The notes under the pieces: generated by a model | The model's input: only the letters and a program-made list of their open reading frames with translations | The model's database searches: none | What the model was told of the DNA's origin: nothing | Shown here: in pieces, positions 34,091 through 44,689 of the stretch | Position numbering within the stretch: the stretch's first letter is position 1 | Layout of the letters: every line of letters begins with the position of its first letter | Origin: Galeopsis tetrahit | Taxonomy: Eukaryota > Streptophyta > Magnoliopsida > Lamiales > Lamiaceae | Reading direction: 5' to 3' | NCBI GenBank assembly: GCA_963675135.1 | Contig: OY776124.1 | Span: forward strand, 13,840,677-13,904,676 | Length of the DNA stretch: 64,000 nucleotides | Program-made: the position numbers and the translations under genes

Positions 34091-34930
34091 ATGTCATCTT
34101 CTATTCAAACCTCGTCGGACTCCATATCTATGGAAAATTCGACTTCCGACTCCGTCTCTATAATTCCTGTAACCAACCCTGCCTTGAAGGATAAAATTTC
34201 CCGTTCTTCGATCCTCCCTCCCGAGCGCGTCGCCGCTTTTCTCCGCTCAGGAATCTTTCCCAACGATTACACGATTAGGGCTGCACATAGGAAAGAACGC
34301 CCAAATTTTCCAGGTCCTAACACCTAACGGCATCCGTGCGATGTTGGGCTTCTATATTTTGATGAAGGGGAACGGTGGCGAGCCCTCAGCCCAACTCTTC
34401 TTAACCCAGTATATGTGCAAGTTTGCAGATGGGTTCTTCTATGCTTGTGGCCGTCCTTCCAGGACCGGGAAATTCATGGAAAAGCTCCATGAAGGAGTCC
34501 AGGACTGGAAGGATTATTACTTTTTTGTTACAAATCCTTCTCCTTGAGAGTTCCCTCACGAAAAGTGGATTTATGAGAACCCTGGGGTGCTCCGTCCTCC
34601 TCTCTCTCTCTGTTTGTTCTTTCTTTAAATTTAGATGTGATGGACCACTTGAATGATAATGTATTTGCCCATGAATTTTTTGATGTGATGAGCATTTGTA
34701 AGAAACCTAGGGCCTTATCCCATTTTGGTTTTGGTCGTCCTGATTACCCCCTAGGTCCAGATGATGGTAATGTCATTTCTTTCCCCTTGGCATCATCTTC
34801 AAAATTGACACGGCTATGATTATTAACATCTTTTCATATCTTTTTTTGCAGCTATGAGCTGGCTAACTCAGATTTCCCGGCGATGCTACTCCCCTTTCTA
34901 TGGTAGTTAAATCTCCGGCCCCCGAAATTT
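34091..34930 (+). pseudogene. Left-arm gypsy-associated ORF1, broken
   Basis: Starts MSSSIQTSSDSISMENSTSD and continues through SSILPPERVAAFLRSGIFPN, then breaks after NFPGPNT where about 110 bp present in the right arm is missing (short repeat cctaac at the break). It resumes as RAMLGFYILMKGNGGEPSAQ, FADGFFYACGRP and WKDYYFFVTNPSP, stops, and after an intron-like gap reads MDHLNDNVFAHEFFDV. A further GT-AG intron (about 34765-34853) precedes MSWLTQIS, which then shifts frame by one extra G. The architecture recalls the plant 'putative gypsy type transposon' domain (Pfam Transposase_28 type) found upstream in Tat/Ogre-like elements; recognised by style, not by search. Confidence 0.6.
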
Positions 34931-34989
34931 CCACGAAAGCTCCTGCTCGTCCTTTCCCAATGAAACTATAGCCTTCCTCTCCCACCGTG

Positions 34990-35560
34990 ATCGTGTAGCG
35001 ACCGTGGCAGTTGATGTTATGGAGGCAGAGGAAGGTTTCGGGGGGAAGACTGGAACCGCCCCCCTCTTCCTTCTCCTCCAGAACATCAGCTGCCACGGTC
35101 GCTACAGGATCAGAGTTAGCCACATGGATGGGAATGTCAAATCCTTCGCCGGTACCAGATCGTCCAACTTCAGAGCAGTTTTCTTTAACTCTGAGACCGC
35201 CTTCCTCATCCCAGGCAGCCACCAGGGAGTGTTAATGTCCTCATTAGGATCTCCAGGGAACTTAGGGGCTCTGAGACCGCCTTCCTCATCCCATGATCAA
35301 TAAAGTGGCTAACCCTGATCTTGTAGCGACCGTGGCAGCTGATGTTCTGGAGGAGAAGGCAGAGGAAGGTTTCAGAGGGAAGACTGGAAACTATAGCCTT
35401 CTCCGTGGAGGATCTCGTACGTTTAGCAACTGACCCGGTGGAAGGTTTCATTGGGGAAGGAGGAGCAGGAGCTTTCGTGGAACTTTCGGGGGCCGGAGAT
35501 TTAGCTACCATAGAAAGGGGAGTAGCATCGCGGGAAATCTGAGTTAGCCAGCTCATAGCT
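34990..35560. repeat. Complex centre of the palindrome
   Basis: gtagcgaccgtggcagttga (34997) is inverted at 35085-35105 and repeated directly at about 35323. ctgagaccgccttcctcatc occurs at 35193 and 35273. The centre therefore holds nested inverted and direct copies rather than a simple hinge. Confidence 0.8.
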
Positions 35561-35793
35561 GCAAAAAAAGATATGAAAAGATGTTAATAATCATAGCCGT
35601 GTCAATTTTGAAGATGATGCCAAGGGGAAAGAAATGATATTACCATCATCTGGACCTAGGGGGTAATCAGGACGACCATAACCAAAATGGGATAAGGCCC
35701 TAGGGTTCTTACAAATGCTCATCACATCAAAAAATCCATGGGCAAATACATTATCATTCAAGTGGTCCATCACATCCAAATTTAAAGAAGAAC

Positions 35794-36027
35794 TGACAAT
35801 ATGATTATAAAACATATTAGGGTTTGAGAGTAGTAGAGAAGGTTTTAGGGAAAATCACCGTGAATTCTTGGTGAGATGTATTGTATTCATATATACATGA
35901 GAGATTTACATATAATCACGTAACCAATCTCCTATAATTTAGGAAGAGATATGGTCAAAAAGAATAATCCTAAAACAAGGAAAAATCTAATCAAATCAAT
36001 TTACATCAATTAGTATTATCTCTATTA
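35794..36027 (-). repeat. Copia-2 3' LTR
   Basis: 234 bp, TGACAATA...CTCTATTA on the plus strand. It differs from the other LTR at two bases near its 35.8-kb end (atgatta versus cgttta region). Confidence 0.93.
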
Positions 36028-38702
36028 CCCCCCGCCAAGCGCTGCGTGGGGTGAAGACACACGCAAAGCTTGGAGCGTAAAAACTCAAAAGCAGGGCGGG
36101 GAAGACTCTTCGTAAAAATATCCGCAAGCTGAAGATGAGAGGGAACGAACTCAGTGGAGATTCGACCAGACGAAACCAACTCACGAACAAAATGATAATC
36201 CAAGTCAATATGCTTAGCCCTCTTGTGTGCCACAGGATTCTGACTCAAGAAAAGGGCACTCTTGTTGTCACACAACAAGATAGGACGAGTAGGAGGAAGC
36301 GCGCGTAGTTCTCCAAGAAGGTTAATAACCCAAACAAGCTCAGCTGCTGCATTTGCCATCGCCCTATACTCAGACTCACAGCTGGAACAAGCAACAGTAG
36401 GTTGTTTCTTTGCACTCCAAGAAACAAGATTACCCCCAAGGAAAATAGAATAACCATAAGTCGAACGACGAGACTCAACACAACGAGCCCAATCAGCATC
36501 AGAGTATCCCAAGAGAGAAAAATCAGGACGTCTAGCGAAGGAGAGACCAAAGTGAATAGTACCCTTCACATAGCGAAGGATACGCTTAACAGCCAAAAAA
36601 TGATCTTCAGAGGGCGATTGAAGAAACTGACTCACAGAGCTGACAGCATAGGATAGATCTGGTCTGGTGATGGTCAAGTATTGCAAAGCACCAACTAGAG
36701 ACCTATACAAAGTAGGATCCTTGAAAGCAGGACCCGTGCTCACAAGAGATTCGCATGTAGCCAACGGAGTAGAGACAGGCTTAGCATCCACCAAGTCTGC
36801 ACGCTCAAGAATATCAAGTGCATACTTGGCCTGTCCAACAAACAGACCCGAAGCAGAGGAGGTGACCTCAAGGCCAAGGAAGTAACTCAAGGAACCAAGA
36901 TCCTTGATGGAGAATTCATTGCTAGTGCGAGCAATAAAGCGACGAAGAGCAGTAGGATCATTACCTGTTACAATGATATCATCAACATACAAGAGAAGAT
37001 AAATAGTAGTCTTACCCTGATGAAGATGAAAAAGAGACGAATCAGAACGACTCTGAGAAAAGCCCAAACTGAAGAGAAACGAACTGAAACGCTGGTACCA
37101 GGCAAGAGGAGCCTGGCGGAGACCATACAGGGCCTTCTTCAGACGACAAACATGATCCGGATAGCGAGGGTCAACAAAACCAGGAGGCTGAGCCATGAAG
37201 ACAGGCTTGTGAAGAACCCCATTGAGAAAGGCATTCTTCACATCAAGCTGGTGAAGGGGCCAACCGTGCTGAACAGATAGAGCTAGGATAACCCGAACCG
37301 TAGCTGCCTTCACAACCGGACTGAAAGTAAGGTGGAAATCCAAACCAGGTACCTGAGTGAAACCCTGGGCCACTAAACGAGCTTTGTGACGCTCGATCGA
37401 CCCATCTGCCAAAAACTTCGTACGAAAAACCCACTTAGAGCCAACAATATTTGTGCCAGAAGGACGAGGCACCAAATCCCAGGTAGAGTTCAAGTGAAGA
37501 GCATCAATCTCCTCCTGCATAGCAGCAAGCCAATGAGGATGTTTAACAGCAGACTTGAAACCACGGGGTTCAGAAGTGGCAACAAGAGCTGAACAAAGAG
37601 TGGTAGACACCAGATCAACTGGATAGCGGGGTTTGAATATGCCAGCACGAGCCCGAGTGACCATAGGATGGGATGGCGGCTGATCAACCTGAGCAGGAGG
37701 TGGGTCCTGAGCTAGAGGCTCAACAGGAGGCGGATCCTGAGCTGGAGGCTCAACAGGAGGCGGAACCTGAGGAGATGATTCCATAACTGGTTCGTCAAGA
37801 ACCAAAGTCGGCGGGCAAACATCATTATCAACTGAAAAACGATGTGGAGGGCGGACAGGAGCCGAGACAGGAGCCAGAGTGGAATCAGATGAAACATCGA
37901 GAAATGTCGAAACATCCAAATCAGTAACCTTCGTGACAGACGAAGAACGAGAGAAAGGGAAGTGAAGCTCGTCAAACTGAGCATGGCGAGTGATGAAAAT
38001 ACGAGAGGAGACCGGATCAAAGCAACGAAAACCCTTCTGAATACTGCTGTACCCAAGAAAAATGCAAGGTCGACTGCGAGGCTCCAGTTTGTGAGAAGCA
38101 TAATCCCGAAGAAAAGGGTACACACGACAACCAAACGGTTTGAAAGTATCATAACTAGGCGAATAACCAAATAACACCTGGAAGGGAGAGATGTTATCAA
38201 GAACCACAGAAGGAAGCCTGTTAATGACATATACAGCAGTGGCAAATGCATCAAACCAAAGAGAAGCAGGAGCATGAGCATGGAAGAGCATGGATAAACC
38301 GGTCTCAGATATATGACGATGCTTTCGTTCGGCCCTCCCATTTTGCTGTGGTGTATAAGGACAAGAAATGCGGTGATGTATGCCGTGTGCATGCATAAAA
38401 TCACGAACCCGACCATTCATAAACTCAGTACCTCCATCAGACTGAAATGTTTTAATGGTTCGAGAAAAATGATTACAGACGAAGGCATGAAATCGAACAA
38501 AAACATCAAAAAAATCAGATTTAGCACGCAAGGGATATATCCAAGAGAACCTAGAAAAGTCATCCACAAATGCAACATAATATCGAAACCCATCAGAAGT
38601 AGAAACGGGTGAAGGACCCCACAAATCACAGTGGATTAAATCAAGAACAGCAGTAGCTCGTTTTTCATTCAATGAAAATGGTAAACGTTTGCTCTTGGCC
38701 AA
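36006..38702 (-). pseudogene. Copia-2 pol: integrase, RT, RNase H
   Basis: The 898-aa frame begins LAKSKRLPFSL directly after a TAG; the real protein starts upstream. Integrase core has IHCDLWGP, SDGGTEF and QNGRAERKH near residues 23-130. RT has WVFRTKFLADGS, RLVAQGFTQ, QLDVKNAFLNGVL, ALYGLRQAP and YVDD near 575. RNase H has YSDADWARC, SSCESEYRAMA, CDNKSALFLS and ADIFTKSLP, ending in the 3' LTR. All catalytic residues appear intact. It is expressed only if the upstream stops are bypassed. Confidence 0.9.
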
Positions 38703-40205
38703 CTAGCAGGAAGAGCATAGACTAGGGTTTGGCAAAACAGAAGTAACAGATAGACAACCCTGTTTATTCAACAAAGAAATAATTGAAAATGGGACATGCC
38801 CCAGACGCAAATGCCATAAATCAAAACTCGCTTTCAATCTCTTGACTCGAATAGCTGCAACCAAAGCTGGAACACCCCGATCAAGCAGATAAAGCCCCTC
38901 ATGACGCCTTCCCTGAGCCAGAATTTTCTTTGTGAGCCGGTTCTGAATCGCAAAGAACTTATCAGAAAAAATAACATCGACAGGATAATCCGAGGTTAGT
39001 TTACTGATAGACAGGAGGTTCTTTGTGATATGAGGCACAACAAGTACATCTAATAATTTAACATCCTCAAAAATCTTAGAAGTACCAATATGCGAAATAC
39101 TCAAAACATTACCATTACCCACGACAACGGAACCATTACCAGAATAGGACTCATGAGAGTCGAGAGCCGAGACATTGTTCGTCATGTGAGCTGAGGCACC
39201 AGAATCGAGATACCAGTCAGGCGTGGAATCAGAGATATTGCAAGTGGAGTTGAATGCCTGAGCAAGGTTTGCAGCTGAAGACGAATTGATAGCATTCAAG
39301 TATTTGGAGCATTTATCCGCATAATGCTCTCCACGGCATAATTGACAACGCGGCACCCGACGAGTACCACCAGTACCAGAAGTGGGACGACCTGCATTGT
39401 AACCCCCTGAACCAGAATTGTTCCTGCCAACATTACTGCCACCAGAATGACCTGAGTATCCAGACGAACGCTGCTGCTGGTTACCGCGAGGAGAGGGTTG
39501 AGACGACCTAGGCGCATACGACTGGGAATTAACGGCCGAGAAGGCCGCTGGAGCGGGGGACGATCCCTCCATGGATCGAATCATCATGTCGAACTGGACG
39601 GCTTGGTGAACCAGATCACGGAACGCCGGAAGGGGAGACATGGCCAATCTGGTATCGGCGAAGCCCGCGAATTGTAAGCCCAGCCCGCGAAGAAACCAAT
39701 GACATTTGTCTGCAGCATCAATGGGACGACCAATGGCCTGTAATTGGTCGCAAATATGTTTGAACTTCCGACCATATTCATCAACAGACAAATCACCGCG
39801 GCGGAGAGACAGCAATTCCTCACGGAGTTGATGAGATCGGGAAGTAGAAGCAAAAACACCCTCAAGCGCCTCCCACGCTTGACGGGCAGTAGTGCAATCG
39901 ATGACCTCAGAAGCGGCATCGGGAGAGAGAGAAGTGAACAACACGCTGAGAAGTCGTTTGTCTTTGAGGCGCCATGCCGCATATTCCGGATTCGGCGATT
40001 CAACACCGCCGGTTGTAGTGGTTTCGGACGGGGCAGGAGTGGAGCCGTCAAGATGGCCAAAGATGTCAAAACACTCAGCCATATGTGTGGTTTAACGACG
40101 CCACATCAAGTAAGTTGAAGATTCAAGCTTTATTTGCATCATGTTAATCATAGTCGTCACCGGTAACGGATCGGTGGCGGAGGAAGATGTGGAGGAAGTG
40201 ACCAT
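38703..40205 (-). pseudogene. Copia-2 gag, protease and pre-integrase region
   Basis: The likely true start is ATG at 40205 (MVTSSTSSSATDPLP). KLESSTYLMWRR is followed by TAA (40092-40094), then in the same frame MAECFDIFGHLDGS. Gag core: QAWEALEGVFASTSRSHQLR and LSLRRGDLSVDEYGRKF. Zinc knuckle CQLCRGEHYADKC near residue 245 of the downstream ORF has one residue fewer than CX2CX4HX4C. The protease site DWYLDSGASAHM is intact. The pre-integrase zinc region (LWHLRLGH...CSSC) ends in TAG at 38703-38705. Confidence 0.88.
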
Positions 40206-40360
40206 GATGATAGAAGAAAGAAGAAGGCGATGCTGTACTGTAGAAGGAGATGGGTAATACTCAGAACGTCGGTGGATTCCAACCGAACGATGCAATCGAT
40301 AGGAAAAGAAGAACGCGGAAGAAAAGGGTAGTATGTGGATCGAATATCAGGCTGATACCA

Positions 40361-40594
40361 TGACAATACGTTTATAAAACATATTAGGGTTTGAGAGTAG
40401 TAGAGAAGGTTTTAGGGAAAATCACCGTGAATTCTTGGTGAGATGTATTGTATTCATATATACATGAGAGATTTACATATAATCACGTAACCAATCTCCT
40501 ATAATTTAGGAAGAGATATGGTCAAAAAGAATAATCCTAAAACAAGGAAAAATCTAATCAAATCAATTTACATCAATTAGTATTATCTCTATTA
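40361..40594 (-). repeat. Copia-2 5' LTR
   Basis: 234 bp; on the minus strand it ends TATTGTCA and is followed at once by TGGTATCAGC, the primer-binding site. Confidence 0.93.
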
Positions 40595-42475
40595 AGAACA
40601 AACAGAAAGAGGAGGACGGACCACCCCAGGGTTCTCATAAATCCACTTTTCGTGAGGGAACTCCCAAGGAGAAGGATTTGTAACAAAAAAGTAATAATCC
40701 TTCCAGTCCTGGACTCCTTCATGGAGCTTTTCCATGAATTTCCCGGTCATGGAAGGACGGCCACAAGCATAGAAGAACCCATCTGCAAACTTGCAAATAT
40801 ACTGGGTTAAGAAGAGTTGGGCTGAGGGCTCGCCACCGTTCCCCTTCATCAAAATATAGAAGCCCAACATCGCACGGATGGCGTTAGGAGTGAACTGATT
40901 TAGATGTATGCGGAGGTAAGTGGAAATTTCGGAGAAATAAGGGTGAATTGGGAAACGGAGGCCCGCCTTTAGTTGGGCCTCCCAGAAAGCTTAAGGTGTT
41001 AGGACCTGGAAAATTTAGGCGTTCTTTCCTATGTGCAGCCCTAACCGTGTAATCGTTGGGAAAGATTCCTGAGCGGAGAAAAGCGGCGACGCGCTCGGGA
41101 GGGAGGATCGAAGAACCGAAAATTTTATCCTTCAAGGCAGTGTTGGTTACAGGAAATATAGAGACGGAGTCGGAAGTTGAACTTTCCATAGATATGGAGT
41201 CCGACGAGGTTTGAATAGAAGATGACATGAGGTTACAGTAAAAGAAAAACGAGGAGGAAGAAAAGATACCTGAAACAAAGTCGGTTTGGGGAAGATGACG
41301 AACTGGCCGGTGGACGTGCGTGAAAAGGTTAATTGCAGAAGTAGAAACGAAAATGGGGAAGGATGGATAAGTTCGAAAGAAGAGAAAAAGAAGGGTTTCT
41401 ATGGAGAGAATATAATTTTTGAAATAATTATGATGAAGAGAGGGATGGAAAAAATCGAGGAGAATTAAATACCTCCCAATGAAAAAGCGCGTGGCTGAAA
41501 AGGGGCGGCTGGATGTTGGCCCTCGGGCAGACGCCTGGACACGGACCTCGAGATCAAAAATAGCGTGTAGAAGTGGAAAATGCATGATGGTTTTGAGATA
41601 ATTATTGAGAACGAAATGTGCCACATTCTAAGGGAAGTATGAGAAAGGAGTGATTAAAGGAACAAATTATTTCCTTTATAATTTATCCTATTATTTTTCC
41701 TACTCTCTTAAAAATCTATCTTCTTACGAGAGTAGGGGGGAGTGGTTGATGCGGATAAAATATGTCACTCTTGGAAAAGTCGACATGTGGAAACGGGATA
41801 AACTATAATGGTCTTAATTAGGTCGGTAAGATTGAAGGATAGATTAATACACTCCTAAGCCTAAACAGGGAAATAAGAGTAATTAGGCCTTTGGCCCACA
41901 TTCGAGAATTGATAGCCTTTGGGCCCAGGGATTTAGGGTTTAGGGTTATAGCACGAGTCATTCTTTCCTAACTTAGTCAAAAGAAAGAGTCCATCCCTGA
42001 AGATAGGAGCTGGTATATGGAAGGCCCGAGTATTTAGGGAGCTGGACCTAGCCTTCAAAGAGGTGGGTCGAATTTATAGGGAGATGCGAGCAAATATAGG
42101 GAGAAGGAGTCTTCCTCTTTCCGGAAAGGAAGGACCAGGTATATAAGCAGGTTATTTTTACACTATCATTTACGTTTTTCAGAGAATATACACATTTTTA
42201 CAAGATATACACTGAATTAAGAAGAAACATCAGATATTTCGCCAGAATTTCCCTTGAATTACATGGAATTTCCCCTTTTATTCTCCTAGAACGATTCTGA
42301 CTTGAGCGTCGGAGACTCCGCGCCGGAGGGCGTGCTCTTTTGCAGATCATTTCGGGATCTTTGAGGAGATTGTACGTGAAGATTGCCAAAGATAAAGAGC
42401 GATTCAAAACCCGTGATTCGCAGCGCCCGCAAATGAACGGTTGATATCCATAGACGTTCTTTTTCGACGCAACAA

Positions 42476-42896
42476 TGTTCATTGTGGTTTTACAACAGAT
42501 TGCTCCTTGGGATTTGTTTCTATGAATTTTGCTAGGTTCTTTCAATTTTCAGATTTTAATTTTTTTTTCTTTGCATGTCATTATTTTCATTTTTTTGGGT
42601 TTTTGAATGTGATGATGGTTCGGGGGTTTAGGGTTGGGTGCAAAGTATTTTGATCTTGGACCAACTTGTGAGTTAGTTGTGGTGGGTAAAATCGTGGCCT
42701 TAGTTGAGGATATATTGACTTCTTGATTCTTGATTTTTCTTTGGGTCATCTTAACTCTATCAATTGGTCCGATCTCCCTCAGTGAGACGATGACGGCAAA
42801 GGAGCGTTGCAACTCGATGGAGAAGATGATTGAATCCATTCGGTGACCGTCGCCGTGGTAGGACACTCTTCCCCATCACGTGTGTCACCGATCAAT
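42476..42896 (+). other. Transition from palindrome to gypsy relic
   Basis: Mostly non-coding. A short frame MTAKERCNSMEKMIESIR (42790-42846) ends in a stop just before the gypsy RT begins and could be a remnant of a gypsy gag N-terminus; weakly supported. Confidence 0.35.
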
Positions 42897-43880
42897 GGTA
42901 CCTAAACTCGATCTTCAGACAGGATACCACTAGATTAGAGTAGTTCTAGATTATATCCCAAAGGCAACATTCCGAACGCACATCGGCCACTACAAATTTT
43001 TGGTAATGCCATTTGGTCTAAACAATGCCCTTGCAACATTTCAAAAGTCTCATTAATGATGTATTCCGCTCCTATCTCCACAAATTCGTCTTGGTATTCT
43101 TCGACAACATTTTGGTCTACAACTCATGGCACTCTCATATGGAACACCTGCAGCAGGTATTTCACACCCTACATATTCATTCCCTATTAATTAACCCCTA
43201 AAAATGCATTTTAGGTGGAACTCAAGTTGAGTACATTTGGCATATTGTCTCTGCGTTTGGTGTTCGAATGGATCCACAAAAAAATGGGTAGTGTGAAAGT
43301 GGCCCACCCCAAAATCTGCCCGCACACTCGGCGGTTTTCTCAGCCTCACTGAATTTTATTGTTGCTTTATTCAGTATTATATCTCCATTGCAGCCTTCCT
43401 CACCCACCTATTGCGTAAGGAGGACATCTCTAAATGGACTTGGCCGATCGAGGTCGATATTGCGTTTAACAAGCTAAAGGAGGCGCTGACATAGGCACAT
43501 GTACTTCATATGCCTGACTTAAAAAAAATCGTAATTGAGTGCGTCGCTTTGGGTAGAGGGCTAGGGCTGTGTTGATGCATGACAAACAACCTGTGGCATA
43601 TTTTAACAAGAAGTTGATTGGTCGCTTCCTCGCAAAATCTACTTTTGAACGAAAAATGATGGCTCGCGTCTTAGCCGTACAACATTGGGGATCATACTTG
43701 CTGGGGCGCCCCTTTGAGGTGCGCACTGATCAATGAAGCCTCAAACAATTACTCTCACTGCCCCTCATAACTTTGGTCCAACAAAATTGGGCTGCCAAAC
43801 TAATTGTCTACGACTTTGAAATCATCTACAAGGAGGGGTCGAAAAATAGAGTTGTCGACGCTCTCTCGGTGTGATGAAGA
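42897..43880 (+). pseudogene. Ty3/gypsy pol relic (RT and RNase H)
   Basis: RT pieces in order: KLDLQTGYH-stop-IRVV (42903-42945), FRTHIGHYKFLVMPFGLNNA, then after a frame change LHKFVLVFFDNILVY (about 43077-43124, canonical FFDDI altered to FFDNI) and HMEHLQQVFHTLHIH. RNase H pieces follow: KEALT, RKMMARVLAVQHWGSYLLG, FEVRTDQ-stop-SLKQLL, and AKLIVYDFEIIYKEGS with VDALS. The order is typical of chromovirus-type gypsy pol. Many stops and shifts; no LTRs are attached. Fully dead. Confidence 0.8.
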
Positions 43881-44005
43881 CGCTGAACTCACAAGCATCT
43901 CACTTTCGATTTGGCTGGATTGGGGACACCTTTAGAAGCAAGTTCGTGATGACCCAGGTCTTGCGAGAATAATGTCCGATCATAACTATTCAAGTATTTA
44001 CAAGT

Positions 44006-44645
44006 TGTTGGGTTTCAGTGCAGCCGGCCGCCACTCGAGATAATCAAAGAACTAAGATGTGTAACACTTCACCTCTCACTCTCCAATCTCACATTTTCAC
44101 CACGTGTCATTAAACTATGGAGAGGCTGACTCAGTATAAATAGAATGGCTGCCAAAAACTTAGGATAACAATAAGTTGGGCCCTTGTGTGTGTGAAGGAC
44201 AACAATAAGTTGGGCCCTTGTGTGTGTGAAGATTCGCTAAATCCCAACATTCTCCATCTTTTTTGTCATCTCCAACTACCATCCAAAATCCACAATTAAT
44301 TAGTCATCATCATCCAACTAATTAACAACTAATTAATTGTGGATTGTAGTTGGGGATGACAAAAAATTTGGAGAATGTTGGGATTAAAATGTTGTTTTGG
44401 ATTTGGCTTTACACAAGGGCTCAGCCATTGTTGCCCTAGACCGTCTTTCTATTTATACTGAGTCATCCTCTCCATTGTCTCTCAATTGTTAATGATGCGT
44501 GATGAAAACGTGAGATTGGAGAGTGAGAGAACAGTGAGGGTGAAGTACCATCCATGTTAGTTCTTTGGTTCCACTATGTTCCGATACAAATCTAACCCGT
44601 GTCTGAGACCGTTCGAGTGGCGGCCGACTGCACCGAAACCCAACA
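44006..44645. mobile_element. Inverted pair of LTR-like ends with one TSD
   Basis: 640 bp flanked by CAAGT on both sides (44001-44005 and 44646-44650). It starts TGTTGGGTTTC and ends GAAACCCAACA. Left LTR-like unit 44006-44249 (ends ATCCCAACA); right unit 44376-44645 (starts TGTTGGGATT); they are inverse copies, the left missing about 45 bp. The 126-bp middle is also palindromic, with TTGGAGAA or its inverse abutting each LTR as a short purine tract would. A 34-bp tandem repeat (agttgggcccttgtgtgtgt) occurs only in the left arm. Each arm has a TATA-like tataaata/tatttata. Confidence 0.8.
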
Positions 44646-44689
44646 CAAGTAAACACTATACTGTATATACCTGCACAAGTAAACACATG

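Larger units (their letters stand above)
35794..40594 (-). mobile_element. Ty1/copia retrotransposon, nearly complete (Copia-2)
   Basis: 4,801 bp with two 234-bp LTRs, flanked by AGAAC on both sides (35789-35793 and 40595-40599). On the minus strand the 5' LTR (40361-40594) is followed by TGGTATCAGC (iMet primer site) and the 3' LTR is preceded by the purine tract GGCGGGGGG. Domain order is gag, protease, integrase, RT, RNase H. The LTRs differ at two sites, so the insertion is recent and postdates the palindrome. Coding is broken only by TAA at 40092-40094 and TAG at 38703-38705. Confidence 0.95.
35206..41228 (-). pseudogene. Right-arm gypsy-associated ORF1, split by Copia-2
   Basis: Starts at ATG 41228 (MSSSIQTSSDSISMESSTSD), runs through LKDKIFGSSILPPERVAAFL and PGPNTLSFLGGPTKGGPPFP, then a one-base frame change near 40960. 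It continues as FPIHPYFSEISTYLRIHLNQ, AMLGFYILMKGNGGEP and VQDWKDYYFFVTNPSPWEFP to 40600. Copia-2 interrupts here. Beyond it (35793 downward) come MDHLNDNVFAHGFFDVMSIC and, after a GT-AG intron, SWLTQISRDATPLSMVAKSP and a Ser/Pro-rich stretch. It is the same protein as in the left arm but more complete. No protease, RT or integrase lies in either arm. Confidence 0.6.
32789..42475. repeat. Large palindrome of gypsy-derived sequence, split by Copia-2
   Basis: 32789 onward (ttgttgcgtcgaaaaagaac) is repeated in reverse complement down from 42475 and can be followed for about 2.4 kb to a centre near 35.2 kb. The right arm is interrupted by Copia-2 (35794-40594), whose TSD AGAAC marks the insertion point. 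Shared landmarks: a CCGGCGCGGAGTCTCCGACG block, a segment before ORF1, ORF1 itself and its introns. The arms differ by small indels, three tandem duplications present only in the left arm, and a deletion of about 110 bp in the left ORF1. Beyond 32789 and 42475 the flanks are unrelated. Confidence 0.9.

Noticed and set aside
33696..34163. 155-aa frame before ORF1 in the left arm
   Set aside because: Upstream leader read in frame; the right-arm equivalent is also open only by chance, and coding similarity begins at MSSSIQ.
37712..38416. 234-aa minus frame overlapping Copia-2 pol
   Set aside because: A shadow frame of the real integrase-RT ORF; Leu-rich nonsense translation.
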